Shown here piece after piece: positions 23,426 through 35,084 of a stretch of DNA of 64,000 nt (position 1 is the stretch's first letter; every line of letters begins with the position of its first letter). Source of the DNA: Saururus chinensis (Eukaryota > Streptophyta > Magnoliopsida > Piperales > Saururaceae). The notes under the pieces were generated by a model. The model did no database searches. It was not told the DNA's origin and was given only the letters and a program-made list of their open reading frames with translations. The translations under genes and the position numbers were made by a program. The stretch lies in the NCBI GenBank assembly GCA_035235625.1, contig CP141141.1, positions 41,005,719-41,069,718 on the forward strand, in the 5' to 3' direction.

Positions 23426-25049
23426 TGTAAGATCCCTGATCTTAAACCGGTTTATTTTAATGATTATTTATCGGTTATTGTGTAGTTAAAACGTTTTCTG
23501 ATTTATTCGGTATTTTTAAAAATAAATGAGATTTCTTATAGTTTAAATTAAAATAAACTTTACAATTATTGTTTTTAAGTGTTTTGGGGTCAAATCTGAA
23601 TTTTTGGAATTTTTCTAATTTTTCACTAATTTTTCAAAAATTAGGGTTTGGCGGGACCCTCTGTGGGCCCCACCGGCGAAATTGAGGTTTTTGGACTAAA
23701 TTAACTCAGGCGACTGGCGCGCGCCGCAGTGCGAGTCGGCGCGGCGCGACGCGCGCCCACGTTACTGCGGGCGCCGCCGCCCGAAACCAGCGGCGCAGCC
23801 GCGGTTTCGGCGCGGCTCGGGGGTTATAAATACCCCCATTTCTCCTCTTTTGGAACCAGTTCTTCTTCTCCCCCGTTTCTGACCGTTCTGAGGCCGATTA
23901 AGGCCGTTCAAGACCCGTTTCCTACTAAATCGAGCGTGCTCTACGCGATGGAGTGGTCCTTTCTTTGATTCGGAGACCTTATAAAGAAGAAATGCCTCGA
24001 GACAAGGAGAGGTTCTGCCCGTTATCCTCGAGCACCGAACGAGAAATATGGGCCAGAAGCAAGACGGGGTTCCGTCCGAAGTTGTTGGACTACATCAAGA
24101 GAAGTAATCCAGAGTATGGGAGGTTCTGTCCGCCGCTCACGGCATAGAAAACGAGAAGAGTCTCCGGCAAGGAAGACGTTATACGTAATCTTTCGACACA
24201 AGATGAAGAACGTATGGAGGCTAGAGGAAGCTCTGTCCAATATCTTCGGATCTGAAGGGGAGGATGCTCATATGAGCAACTCCGCATAACACTACCCTAC
24301 GAGACATGAGGGCAGTAAGCTTTTCTAATCTTCCGTTTTAATTATAGAACGATGATGTGTGCTATGTCATGATACGTGTTTATATGCCATGATGTGTGCT
24401 ATGCCATGATGTGAGCTTATATGCTATGATGTACGCTTATATGTTATGAAGTGTGATGTCTTGCTCTAGGGTAGAGCAAGACGTGTGTGTGTGTGTCCGG
24501 TCTCGACTCAGTGATAGAGCGAGCTGGTTGATGTGCTCAGTCTCGATTCAGTAATAGAGCGAGATATGTATGTTATTTTCGATCCCGCTCTGTGGTAGTG
24601 CGAGATGTACGATTTCGTTAACTTCCGCTTGACTCCGATTTATAACGAGTTTTTGTATACTTCCGATTAAATATTCGGAGATACGTATGTTATACGATTT
24701 TTGTGATGCTTGTTGTATGTAGTAGCCATTAGGCAGAACTATGTTCGGATCCGATCGTATTGGAATAATATCCAATACGTACATAGGCAACCAACGGCAA
24801 TGCAACGTTGGCCCGATCCAAATCATTATAAATAATATGTTTTATTTTGTTTTACACGCGACGAACTATGAAGCTTCGTTGTGTGTAAATGGTCGTTACA
24901 ACCTAAGTCTACGTACAAGGAAGCCTTAAGCTCCGTAGTGCGTAGGCGAACGTTGTACCTCTCGCACTCAGATGATGATTCCTGGCTTAAGGAAAATTTC
25001 AATTTCCTATCAATGATTTTGTGGGCCCGGCTCGGGTCGGGTCGTTACA
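23426..25049 (+). mobile_element. Solo LTR, same family as 1533 and 32934
   Basis: It runs from TGTAAGATCCC to GGGTCGTTACA and contains the promoter-like TTATAAATACCCCC at 23824-23837. Strong similarity to the LTR at 32934-35084 extends through the GGTAGAGCAAGACGTGTG repeats and the final third. Repeated 'GTCTCGACTCAGTGATAGAGCGAG' phrases at 24470-24600 form short tandem units. Flanking pentamers do not match, so no target duplication survives. No internal coding region is present. Confidence 0.8.
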
Positions 25050-25204
25050 GTGTCATATCCCCAAATTTTTCACACGTGTTTTCTAAATATTTTTCTTTTT
25101 TGGAAAGATACGTCGTAAAATGTTGAATAATATATAGCAGAGAAATCTATTTATGTTATAAAAATTACTCAAAATCTGATTGGGAACATTATATTAAGGA
25201 TTTA

Positions 25205-25393
25205 GTTGAGGTGAGCCGGGGCTCACACGCAGCTGCGTGAGCCCAGGCCCACCTGGTCGTCGTATTTATATCCGACGGCCCATGTAACTTAGGGGCAAAA
25301 TGCCCCTGAGTAGCGTGTGTCGTCGAATATAAATCCGACGGCCAAGTGGGCCTAGGCTCATGCAGCCGAGCGTGAGCCTAGGCTCACCTCAAC
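25205..25393. mobile_element. Foldback MITE, about 85-bp arms
   Basis: The left arm starts GTTGAGGTGAGCC and the right arm ends GGCTCACCTCAAC. Between them GTCGTCGTATTTATATCCGACGGCC is mirrored by GTCGTCGAATATAAATCCGACGGCC. The whole unit is an imperfect palindrome able to form a long hairpin. A partial relative (AGGCTCACG...GTGAGCCCAG) appears near 51285-51325. Confidence 0.8.
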
Positions 25394-26455
25394 GGGACTT
25401 TTATTAATACCTTTTACAAATCAAAATTTATGATAATATCATAAATACAACTCTAAAATAACCATGTGACATTAAAATAGTTACATTATCTAAAATTGGG
25501 CATTTGTCTGTCATTTACACTGATTAATTTGAACAATAAATAACACTCTCACGTGTCAAAAAATAAACCTATGAAAAAAAATGTATCAACAGTGTAAGAA
25601 AAGACTCCTCACTATGGCTACGGTTCTTGAAACCCCTTAGACGACTTCTTCTTCCTAGAAAACCGGTACCACAGAGGATGTTGAGTATATGGGTGGGATT
25701 GTAAAACCAAAATAATGATTCCAACAAAGTGCATCTAAAAGGAATAAATCAAGTAAATATTTAGATAAAGGTTAAACTGAAACAAGGATACCTTTTGATA
25801 CCACAACCATTCTTATAAGCAAATATAACCTAACTTCAAAAGGTTCTTTATATACGATAGCCTCATCTAGGAGTTTATGACTCGTTATAGATATTGAACT
25901 ACCAAAAACTCAAGCTACCTCACTCTATGCATGCCATGAAGCAAGATATAATATATACATGCTATAAGATAAGTTGTGAAGTAGCCAAGTTTGGTTCCTG
26001 ATATATAAACCAGCAGAAGCCTAAGTGGAGAGCCCGTTGGATGGAGGAGCAAACATCCAATTCTTATCCCTCTCAATGATGAATCACATGCAATTCAACA
26101 ATAACACACATACATAAGTAACAATATCTACTTTATGGTCAATAAACAATTGGTGAAAATAATGGTAAGGGGTTGAACTTACTTACCTTTAGGGGCTGAG
26201 CCAAAAGGATCTGGTCTATGCACCCACGAGAAAAAACACGCCTTTTTTTGCTTAACTAAATGTATAACAAGGGGGTGTAAACTACCTCTTTTGTAGATCT
26301 ATGATTAAGATCACTATGGCCCTTTAACTTGTTTAACGTTTGTCAACATCAGCCTAGTTATTGTGGGCCATAAAACTTTAATATGATGGTGTGTGGTACT
26401 TGGGTAGGCAAGTTTGAATTGCCAACCCACCCCCTCTATTAATGTGTGCCCCCTT
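25394..26455. other. Intergenic, with copia-like LTR debris
   Basis: No gene recognised. The stretch at about 26010-26310 shares short blocks with the decayed LTR at 3262-4254. Confidence 0.45.
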
Positions 26456-26692
26456 TATTAATGGAAAGCATTTTTTATATTCCATGCACACCGTGAGCCG
26501 AGCATAAGGAACACACGTGAAGTATTCGTTTTTAAGATCAATGACGCATACACTAGCACACGTTAAAGCAAGTGCTACTTACGCTAATGTGCGCTAGTGT
26601 GTATGTCGTCGATCTCGAAAATTAACGCTTCATATGCATTCCTTATGCTCTGCTCATTGTCATAGTGGAGTATGAAAAACACTTCCCTATTA
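26456..26692. mobile_element. Palindromic MITE, relative of 4858-5485
   Basis: Outer arms GAGCATAAGGAACACACG... and ...GCATTCCTTATGCTC are inverted. The inner arms AAGATCAATGACGCATACACTAGC and GCGCTAGTGTGTATGTCGTCGATCT form a hairpin. This is an uninterrupted copy of the element that carries the ycf2 fragment near 5 kb. Confidence 0.7.
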
Positions 26693-26810
26693 ATGTATGT
26701 CGTTGTATCTTGATTTAAAGAAAGGTTAAACTTTATTGCTATAAAAAACATGATGATCAATTATATAGAAACTTCCATACAAACTTCAATGATCAATGAC
26801 AATCTTCTAA

Positions 26811-26915
26811 TATACTTCTTTAATTCTATCCCATATTAATATCTAATTTAATTTTTTAAATAATTTTAATTCATTTAAAAAATTAAATAAGATATTTATA
26901 TGGGATAGAAGCAGG
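26811..26915. mobile_element. Small TA-flanked MITE
   Basis: TTCTATCCCATATTAATATC on the left mirrors GATATTTATATGGGATAGAAG on the right. Two relatives lie at 39536-39632 and 44571-44657. TA targets and the terminal type suggest Stowaway/Tc1-mariner. Confidence 0.75.
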
Positions 26916-27387
26916 GATGCCACTCGAGTCAGGCATATGGTAAAACCTAGTCTAACCTAACCCTAATGGGTCATGTTTGGGTTTCCAAATTCAACCTGAA
27001 TAGCTATTTGGGCCGAGTTTGGGTTTCAAGTAATCCAACTCGACCCAACCCGATTAAGGTTATAAAAATATTTTTTTTTATGTATTATGATAAAACCCAA
27101 CCCGACCTTAATGGGTCGAGTTTGGATTTCTAAATTCAAATCGAATAACTATTTACATTGGGCTTAGGTTTGTCATTTCTTAAATGATATCGAGTTCGAA
27201 TTTAACAAAACCCGACCCGGTGACCTCTAAATAGAAGGGTATCACTTTGCTTGTGTATGAAATTTCAGTAAGATTCTAACGATTCTGCCCTAATTTCGGC
27301 TCGAATTATCGGAATCATGTTTTTGTGTAGAAGGTGGGCGGAATTAAAAATTTTATCTGAAAGTTGATTCCAAGCCATTTTGAGTCG
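26916..27387. other. Direct repeats of an AACCCAACCCGA-type unit
   Basis: Two degenerate copies of a unit containing TAATGGGTC...GTTTGG(G/A)TTTC, at about 26940-27060 and 27095-27210, lie in direct orientation. No gene recognised. Confidence 0.5.
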
Positions 27388-27897
27388 GAATCACCTCATA
27401 AGCATTGTTTTAAAACCCGGCCCAGCCAATCGGACCGGGTTCAACCGGACCCGACCGATAAAACGGGTTAGGTCACCTTATTTACCGGGTTGTATTGACT
27501 CGGCTGGGTCAGTACAACCCGGCCGGTTGAACCGCCGACCTGGTCAGTCGGGTCGGACCAGTTTAAGATCCTCTCCAAAAAAATTGTTACATGAGGGATT
27601 CAAACTCACGCAGGTAGAGCCCAACACCAAGCATTACCCATTGAGCTATGGAAATGGATATATTCTTATTTCTATTATATTTAAACATTCTTTAACTTTG
27701 AAAGAGTACACACACTCTACCCACTAGGCTATGATGATTTTATGTGTAAATATTTTACTTAACATTATATTTAATATAATATATTAAAAAATAGGTCAAC
27801 CCGGGTTGACCCGTGGTTGAACCCAATTGAACCGGATTGGCAACCACTCCGGGTCAATAGCTGGGCCGGTTTTTAAAACATTGCTCATGAGGTGATT
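27388..27897. mobile_element. TIR element with GGTTTTAAAACA-type ends
   Basis: The left end AATCACCTCATAAGCATTG...TTTTAAAACCCGG is mirrored by CCGGTTTTTAAAACATTGCT CATGAGGTGATT on the right. The inverted repeat therefore extends about 40 bases and includes bases that would otherwise look like host flank. The interior is rich in CCGGGTTGA words. An open frame at 27380-27727 is compositional. Superfamily unresolved. Confidence 0.65.
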
Positions 27898-28140
27898 CTG
27901 TCGATTTCGGCTCCCAGCCCCATTTCGAAATTATAGATTCTATTATTTTTCAACAGTTACTTTCTATATAGATTTGAGCCTCGAGAAGAATGCCATATAG
28001 GTGTGGCCCACTTTAAAAGTTTAAAATTACCAACCCTTATTAGATCTTGTTTGATAGAGCTTAAATTTAGGAGCGTAATAGTACCAAGAATGTGCATATC
28101 CAAGTTCAGGAGAGAAAATTATATTTGTTTAAAGTTTTAA

Positions 28141-29276
28141 AGACCTCGTTTGGGAGGCGCTCTCCAGAGCCTAAAAGCAATTTTGATACATTGGAAAGCG
28201 CTTTCCCGATACAAAACTGTTTGGAATGATCATTTATTAAAAAAATAGATTTTAATTAGAAAGGCATTTCTTACTTGGGAAAGGTTGTTTTTCCTTTCTA
28301 CCGGAGGAGAGTTCTAGTAGAAATCACTTTTTACATAAAGCGAAAATTATGTGGCGTAGACTTGTAACAAAACTGCCCCTGCCTATCTCTTTGCTGCTGT
28401 CGTGTCTGCTTCTTCGCTCATACTCCCGACGAGCTATGCGTCCTCCCTGGCTAGCACCACCACAGCCCCTGCACCTCCACCACTGTTGCTGACTCATATG
28501 ACGGGTCTCCACTATGCCACCACTCTCTCAATGCCTACTTTTCCAAGCTGGTCACCTCTTCCCCTACTTCCATGCTGATCTCCCCACCCCTTTCCCCGTC
28601 GTCTGACTCGCCCCTGCTGTCCCCACAGAGCCCATCCATTTTTTGTTACCCTGCCTCGGGTTCGGTAAACAAGGTATTGACGTCTTTGAGGCAGCTCCAA
28701 TTAAGCAAAGCAAAGTCGGTGTCGTCCTCTTGGGCGGGAACCCAGCAGCTTGTTGGAGGGTTTGGGTCACCAAGGGGAGGAGCTTCCAGCCATTTGAGCC
28801 CCGTGTGCAATAGCCTATCGGCGACCCCAACCACGTCGCCTAGCGGCGGGTGGTTCAATTTGTGGGATCGTGGGTGTGTGGAAGAGGAACCAATGGAGAG
28901 GGTGGAATCAGAGAGGGGACTGAGGGCCAAGATGTACGAGAAGTTGAGCAAGGACAATGTCGTGGAGACCGATGCGCCAAATGTTGGGTGGGTTTCAGGG
29001 CTTGTGAAGTGAAAACACGGGGAGGGGGGGGGGGAGACAGTGACGGAGAAAACCGATGAATGGTTGTGATCATTTTAATAAGGTTACGAATGTCATTTCA
29101 CATATATATAACAATAAATTTCTCAAACTTGGCTATCTAGACGTCCACACTATATAGAAATAGCTTTTCACAATTAACTATCCAAACATCATTATTTTTT
29201 ACTTTTTTTCCCAAAAGTAATTTAATGAAAAATTCATTTACTTTCTACTTGAAAGCGTTAGCCAAACAAGCCTAAA
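28141..29276. mobile_element. Putative DNA transposon carrying a captured gene fragment
   Basis: The segment opens GACCTCGTTTGGGAGGCGCT and closes AGCGTTAGCCAAACAAGCCT. These are inverted relatives of the 'CTTGTTTGG' ends seen on many plant DNA transposons. Between the AT-rich ends sits a GC-rich block encoding part of a CCCH zinc-finger protein. No transposase is present. Boundaries and target duplication are not certain. Confidence 0.5.
28465..29012 (+). pseudogene. Captured C-terminal fragment of a CCCH zinc-finger protein gene
   Basis: One open frame reads SPPLSPSSDSP, then SVNKVLTSLRQLQLSK, then GFGSPRGG, and ends with LWDRGCVEEEPMERVESERG, LRAKMYEKLSKDN and NVGWVSGLVK plus a stop. This order is characteristic of the C-terminal tail of plant tandem CCCH zinc-finger (TZF-type, RNA-binding) proteins. 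The frame stays open upstream to about 28465 (SLNAYFSKLV). The zinc-finger region itself is absent, and no start codon, promoter or upstream exon fits. The fragment lies inside a transposon-like segment, so I read it as a transduplicated piece and not a working gene. Family assignment is from memory of the motif order. Confidence 0.75.
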
Positions 29277-29643
29277 ATTGGGTTTGACGTGATATCCAAA
29301 TTTATTCTAAAATTATTTATTACAAACTATAATTCAAAAAATTTAACTTCTGTTACTAAAAAATTCAGCACCCAAACAACCTTAAATATATACAACTAGC
29401 TGGAACAAATTCGAAGTAGTAGAACAAATTCTGAATCAATTGATTCAAACTCCTGCCTAAAGAAACCAATGAAACTATATAGCAGCTAGAACGAACAACA
29501 ATCTTCTACTATATTACAACACATTAGTCGGGAGAAGAGAACACAACCTTAATTGATTGATTTAAGTTCCTCACCCCAAAACAAAGTCTACTAGGCATGT
29601 GCCAAAATACATCTCCCCCTTGCTAAGTACTTAACGGCATCTT

Positions 29644-30177
29644 TCAAAAGTCGATTAGGCCCTCCTTGAAGAAAGTAGCAAAACGCTCCATCTCCCATTC
29701 TGGGCCCACCAATCCAATCTCTATTCCCCCGTCCCCACCCCTACTCTCCGCTAGGGATATGGCCCCAGTGCTTTCGATCGAGACTATCTCCACCTTCTTA
29801 GGAGGGCCCCATCCAAAATCCGTCTCATAGACCCGAAACCGCGGAGACCCGGCAATGGACATGCATCGCTCCGCAAACATCTTCGGTAACATTGAGACCA
29901 CTGCCCTAAACCCCTCCACCACCCGGCCGTCTAGCCCTTGGATCCCGGCCTGAATTTCTCTTGAGGCGGCAATGAGCCCGTCAGCTCCTCCAGCCAGCTC
30001 GGCCCCGCTTGCTGTGCAGGATACACCGCCAATGCAGTTGCCAAAGTAGGCATCCGGCACCGGTAGGTCCAGCCGTCTCCGACAATCCGCAACGAAGGTG
30101 AAATAAACGGTTTTGTCCTCGTGTCTGCGGGCCTTGGTCAAGCACACCCACACGTACAAGCAGGCCACCACAAATGC
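29644..30177 (-). pseudogene. BAHD acyltransferase A, 5'-truncated pseudogene
   Basis: The minus-strand frame covers residues 280-454 of the neighbouring BAHD-B and its translation is identical to BAHD-B from YVWVCLTK to the stop (Ser284 is Leu). It keeps YFGNC and the C-terminal DFGWG motif. The N-terminal domain with the catalytic HxxxD is missing because homology ends abruptly at 30177, where the 1.1-kb inverted-repeat element begins. The distal side of that element (31276) resumes within the BAHD-B 5' flank (equivalent to 41248), so about 930 bases were deleted or replaced. Any translation from the in-frame ATG at 30171 would be inactive. Confidence 0.95.
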
Positions 30178-30179
30178 AG

Positions 30180-31275
30180 GGAAGCGTTTTATATACTCCC
30201 TGATTCAATGAGCTCAGTATGAGCCACGAATCAGGGAACACCACGTTGCAAAATGGAAGGCACAAAAACGGTGACGGAAGAGCTAACTTCCCGCTACCTC
30301 CGTCTCCCCTTCCCTCCGTTCGAAAATCTCCCTCCCTCCCACCTCTATTTATCTGGTCTACTATGTCATAGGCGGGAAGATATGGAAGGACGTTTTGGGT
30401 GAGATCTTTCCGGTGACGTGAGCTCGGGCTCTCTCCAGCACGCCTTCTCTTCCACGTAAACCCTCTCCACCTCATCTCTTCCTCTCACTCACCTCTCTTC
30501 TGCTCTTTGTTTTCAAGTTATTTTCTACTCTGGTCGTCTCCCACTTTGCATCGGTCCTCTTCTCTTCTACCTCCCTTTCCCGTCTCTTCCCCATGGCCAT
30601 CATTTTAGGCCCTTCCCTCCTCCTCTGCAACCTTGTTTCCGGTCGCCTGTCTGACACTTTGTTTCATTCTACCCAGTGGTGAGTATCGATTAGGCTGTCA
30701 AATGAAAGTACATTTATGTTTAGTGCTTTAATTTTACTTGTTACTTCTTACTGTTTCTTTTGTTAGTTACTTCTTAGGTGGCAGACAAGCGACCGGAAAC
30801 AAGGTTGCAGAGGAGGAGGGAAGGGCCTAAAATGATGTCCTTGGGGAAGAGATGGGAAAGGGAGGTAGAAGAGAAGAGGGCCGATGCAAAGTGGGAGACG
30901 GCCAGAGTAGAAAATAACTTGAAAATAGAGAGCAGAAGAGAGGTGAGTGAGAGGAAGAGACGAGGTGGAGAGGGTTTACGTGGAAGAGGAGAAGGCGTGC
31001 TGGAGAGAGCCCGAGCTCACGTCACCGGAAAGATCTCACCCAAAACGTCCTTCCATATCTTCCCGCCGGTGACATAGTAGACCAGATAAACAGAGGCGGG
31101 AGGGCGGGAGATTTTCGAACGGAGGGAATGGGTAAGTGGACAGAAGGGGAGACGGAGGTAGCGAGAAGTTAGCTCTTCCATCACCGTTTATGTGCCTTCC
31201 ATTTTGCAACATGGTGTTCCCTGATTCGTGGCTCATACTGGGCTCATTGAATCAGGGAGCATATAAAACGCTTCC
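30180..31275. mobile_element. 1.1-kb foldback element inserted in BAHD-A
   Basis: GGAAGCGTTTTATAT at 30180 is mirrored by ATATAAAACGCTTCC ending at 31275. The inverted repeat continues inward for about 470 bases on the left (to about 30650) and 495 on the right (from about 30781), leaving a spacer near 130 bases. Each arm contains the same open frame in opposite orientation (30472-30657 minus, 30778-31077 plus; both with RPETRLQRRREGPKMM), which is a by-product of the palindrome. Arms differ by scattered substitutions and a roughly 20-base indel. Long terminal inverted repeats suggest a foldback or MULE-type element. Flanks show no target duplication, fitting an insertion coupled to deletion. 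Confidence 0.85.
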
Positions 31276-31437
31276 GATAAGAAGGGACTGAGGTTAGTGA
31301 TAATAAATTTTAGAGAAAATATTAGGTAGTGATATGGTACCATGCCTATTATCAATAAAAAATGCAACCTTACACCCTGACACCTTCACGTGCTATGTAA
31401 TGATGTTGTCTTCAGCCACAACTCTACCATCAACTGT

Positions 31438-31645
31438 AATTCTAACGTGGCGTTAAAAAACGCACGTGAAAAGTCTACTTCATCTTCCCATCACCATTGA
31501 TGAGTGGGACCCATTTTAAGTTTACTTCATCTTCTTATCACTATTAATGAGTGGGCCCTACAAAATAGGTCTCACTCATCAATGGTGATGGGAAAATGAA
31601 GTAGACTTTTCACGTATGTTTTTTACCGTCACATAAGCATTTTTC
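31438..31645. mobile_element. MITE with about 75-bp inverted arms
   Basis: GTTAAAAAACGCACGTGAAAAG followed by TCTACTTCATCTTCCCATCACC on the left mirrors the right end GGTGATGGGAAAATGAAGTAGA followed by CTTTTCACGTATG. The equivalent place in unit C (about 46485-46500) lacks the element and reads straight through to CAATGCAGCTGATC. Confidence 0.75.
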
Positions 31646-31692
31646 CTACCATCAATGAAGCTGATTTTAACGAAAGTAATTGAATTTTAAAA

Positions 31693-32141
31693 GAGAAATT
31701 TATTTAAATAATAACTTTTAAAAAATTATTTATAAATTTAGATCTAGGAAATATTTCTCAAAGTGGTGTTGTTTTTTGCCATTTAGGCTCCAGCCAAGCA
31801 GCTAGCGCCTGCGTAGCTTTTTTTTTAAAAACTTTTTTCATTTCGTCCTTTACTAATTTTGTCTTTCTCAGTACCTCTTCACTCCCTTCTCTCCTCACTC
31901 TCTCCTCCCTCTCTCTCTCTCTCTCCACTCTCTCTCCTCTTTCTCTTAAAGAGGAGAGAGAGAAGGGAAAGAGGAGAGAGAGTGAATAGAGAGATAAGAG
32001 AGAGAAAGAGGAGAGAGAGAAGATAGAGAGAGAGTGGTGAGAGAGAGAAAGAGGAGAGAAGAGAGAGTAGAGAGAGAGTGAATAGAGAGAGAAGAGAGAG
32101 AAGAGAGAGAGTGAATAGAGAGAGGAGCAGAGAGAGAGTGA

Positions 32142-32192
<51 letters not shown>

Positions 32193-32405
32193 GAGAGAGA
32201 GTGGAGAGATAGAAGAGAGAGAAAGAGGAAAGAGACTAAGGAGAGAGAGTGAGAGGAGAGAGCATGAAGAGAGGGAAGATAGAGAAGTAGAAGGACGAAA
32301 TCAGTACACAAGCGCTGGCACTTGCCTGGCAAAAAGCAATACCACTTTGGGTAGTCTAAATTGGTAAATAATTTTTAAAAAAATTATTATCTAAATAAAT
32401 TTCTC
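31693..32405. mobile_element. TIR element with 9-bp near-perfect target duplication and (GA)n core
   Basis: Ends GAGAAATTTATTT and AAATAAATTTCTC are inverted, and the inverted similarity continues for about 100 bases (GTGGTGTTGTTTTTTGCC / GGCAAAAAGCAATACCAC). Flanks are ATTTTAAAA (31684-31692) and ATTTTAAAT (32406-32414). Unit C has a single ATTTTAAAA at 46531-46539, an empty site. The interior at about 31910-32290 is a long GA/CT microsatellite that produces a repetitive Ser/Leu open frame I reject as coding. A 9-bp duplication fits the Mutator superfamily. Confidence 0.8.
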
Positions 32406-32933
32406 ATTTTAAATCATGCAATGATTATTGTCACATTTAATGCCACTTCGATTCAACAAGGGACTATAACAGCAAAGTTGAAAATATACGAGTAAAATAA
32501 CATTGAATGCAATCTGGCATGTACGAAATTTCCGTGTGCAACAAAGCAATGAAAATGAGACTATATGGTTGTCATACATCCTTCATCGATCCCACCTTTT
32601 AGTTGTGTTGATAAGTTGAAATATCTCTAATACTTAAGATGCCTATAATAATAGGAGGGCGTTCAGTGTTGCACATAAAATAGATAATTAAGCAATGTCA
32701 CACGTATGTGTCTAACAATTAGATAATTGCATGTCATTTTATGACTTGCCCATTTTTTTGGATGGGGCAGAGAAATCAACCCATGCAAGCCTCTTTGGAT
32801 CCCACCTGATCATGACATTCCATCGGAAACTCCTGTGTGATCCACGATTATCGAATGCAAAGCTCCCTGGCGCTATTGCGCCTTTAGGAACTTCGATTCT
32901 TATTTGGTAACTTAAGAAAATGCAGTGCCAATT

Positions 32934-35084
32934 TGTAACGACTCGCTTTTCGATTACATCTAACCTCAAGGGTTATGCCTAATTAGATAATTTTGTGATG
33001 AATTTTAGAGGGTTTCAGATGGTGAAACCTCCGTATATGTGTAGAGCTTGAAGAAATAAGTGTAACAATTCGAAGAACGTGCGAAACGGAGGTCGGGACC
33101 GAAAGTTACGACCTCGATGAGTGTATAATTTAGGCGGGACCCACTTGGTAAGAGCACGATTTATTACTTTAAGTGTATCGAAGGGCTCGTCAATACGAGT
33201 CCAACAGTACCAAGAACGCGTGAATCCAAATCCGGGGTAGGGAGATACATGCATTTGAAGATTTGGATTTTTTTAATAATAATAAAATATAACGGCGCGA
33301 GGGCCGGCGCGCGACTGGCACGCTGCGCCGCGTGCCGACGCGGGGCACGCGCGCTACGAAACCATGAGCACCGCGGTTACGCGGGCGCAACCTGCGTCGC
33401 ACGAGGGCCTGCGTCGCACAAGGGCGCGAACCGCGCCGCGAGCGGTTTCGGCGGGCGCCGTCGCCGAAACAGCGGCACTGCCGGTTTTGGTGGCCTGGCG
33501 CCGCAGTTTCGGCGGCTCGGGGATCTATAAATACCCCATTTCATTCCTTTCTGAACCCAGAACTTCTTCTGCCCCGTTTCTGACCGTTTTGAGGCCGATT
33601 AAGGCCGTTCAAGACCCATTTCCTACTAAATCGAGAGTGCTCTACGTAATGGAGGGGTCCTTTCTTTGAGTTGGAGTCCATATAAGGAGGAAATGCCCCA
33701 AGACAAGGAGAGGTTATGCCCGTTGACCTCAAGCACCGACAAACTTCCTTTTCTCCGTTCTTAAGCATCCTAACTCCGATTTAGTCCATCCAAGAGGCGT
33801 TCTTGACTAAATCGAGTATGCTCTACGTGATGGAGGTCCGCTCTTTGATTTGGCAACCGTATAAGGAGGAAATACCCCGAGACAAGGAGAGGCTCCGCCC
33901 GTTATCCTCAAGCACCAAACAAGAAATAGGGGCTCGGAGCAAGACGGGGTTCTGTCCAAAGTTGCCAAGCTACGTCAAGAGAAGTAATCCAGACTAGGGG
34001 AGGTTCTGTCCACCGCTCACGGGCACAGAAAACGAGAAGAGTCTCCGGCAAGGAGAACGTTTATATGTAGTCTTTCGGTACAAGACGAGGAATGTATGGA
34101 GGCTAGAGGAAGCTTTGTCTACTATCTTCGGATCTGAAGGGGAGGGTGCTCATACGAGCAACTCCAAATACTACTACCTCGCAAGACATGAGGGGAGTAA
34201 GATTTTCTGATCTCCCGTTTTAATTATAGAACGACGTGCGTACTATGCTCTGATCCATATGCTTGATGTGTGCTTATATGTCATGATGTGTACTTTATAT
34301 GTCATGACGTGTGCTTATATGCCATGATGTGTACTTTTATGTCATAATGTGTGTGGTCTCGCTCTAGGGTAGAGTGAGACGTGTGATGTGTGTGTCTGGT
34401 CTCGACTCAGTGATAGAGCGAGACATGTAGTGTGTTTTCAGTCTCGGCTCAGTGGTAGACGAGACCTATAAATATGTTTCGTCTTGTTCTCTGGTAGAGT
34501 GAGACGTGTGGTGTGTGTCCGGTCTCGGCTTAGTGATAGAGCGAGCCGGGTGATGTGCTCAGTCTCGACTCAGTAATGGAGCGAGACATGTGTATGTGAT
34601 TTTGATCCCGCTCTATGGTAGAGCGAGATGTATGATTTTGTTAATTTATTAACTTCCGCTTAACTCCGATATATGATGAGTTTTTGTATACTTCCGATTA
34701 AATATTTGAAGATACGTATGTTATACGTATATGATTTTGTAATGCTTGTTGTATGTAGTAGCCATTAGGCAGAACTACGTTCGGATCCGATCGTATCGGA
34801 ATAATGTCCAATACGTACGTAGGCAACCAATGGCAAGGCAACGTTGGCCCGATCTAAATCATTATAAATAATATATTTTATTCTATTTTACACGCGAAGA
34901 ACTATGAAGCTTCGTTGTGTGTAAATAGTCTTTACAACCTAAGTCTACGTACGAAGAAGCCTTAATGCTCCGTAGTGCGTAGACGAACGTTGTACCTCTC
35001 GCACACAGACGATGATTCCTGACTTATGGAAAAGAAAATTTCCTATTAGTGATTTTGTGGGCCCAGCTTGGTCGGGTCGTTACA
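32934..35084 (+). mobile_element. Solo LTR with empty site in unit B
   Basis: TGTAACGACTCG starts the element and GGGTCGTTACA ends it. TATAAATACCCC lies at 33526-33537. Flanking pentamers are CAATT (left) and CAAAT (right). In unit B the matching sequence at about 41776-41790 reads GTGCCAAATAGAC, one uninterrupted target. The LTR therefore entered unit A after A and B separated. It has no internal region. Within it a segment around 33560-33770 and 33770-33900 repeats the 'CGAGACAAGGAGAGG' block in tandem. Confidence 0.92.

Noticed and set aside
29981..30475. 164-aa minus-strand ORF spanning BAHD-A and the foldback arm
   Set aside because: It reads the BAHD part in the wrong frame and continues into the inserted element; it is a chance fusion frame.
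30472..31077. Two similar Arg/Glu-rich ORFs in opposite orientation, looking like a divergent gene pair
   Set aside because: They are the two arms of one inverted repeat read outward; the similarity reflects the palindrome.
31946..32332. 128-aa minus-strand ORF of Ser and Leu
   Set aside because: It is a translation of a (GA/CT)n microsatellite inside the TIR element, not a protein gene.
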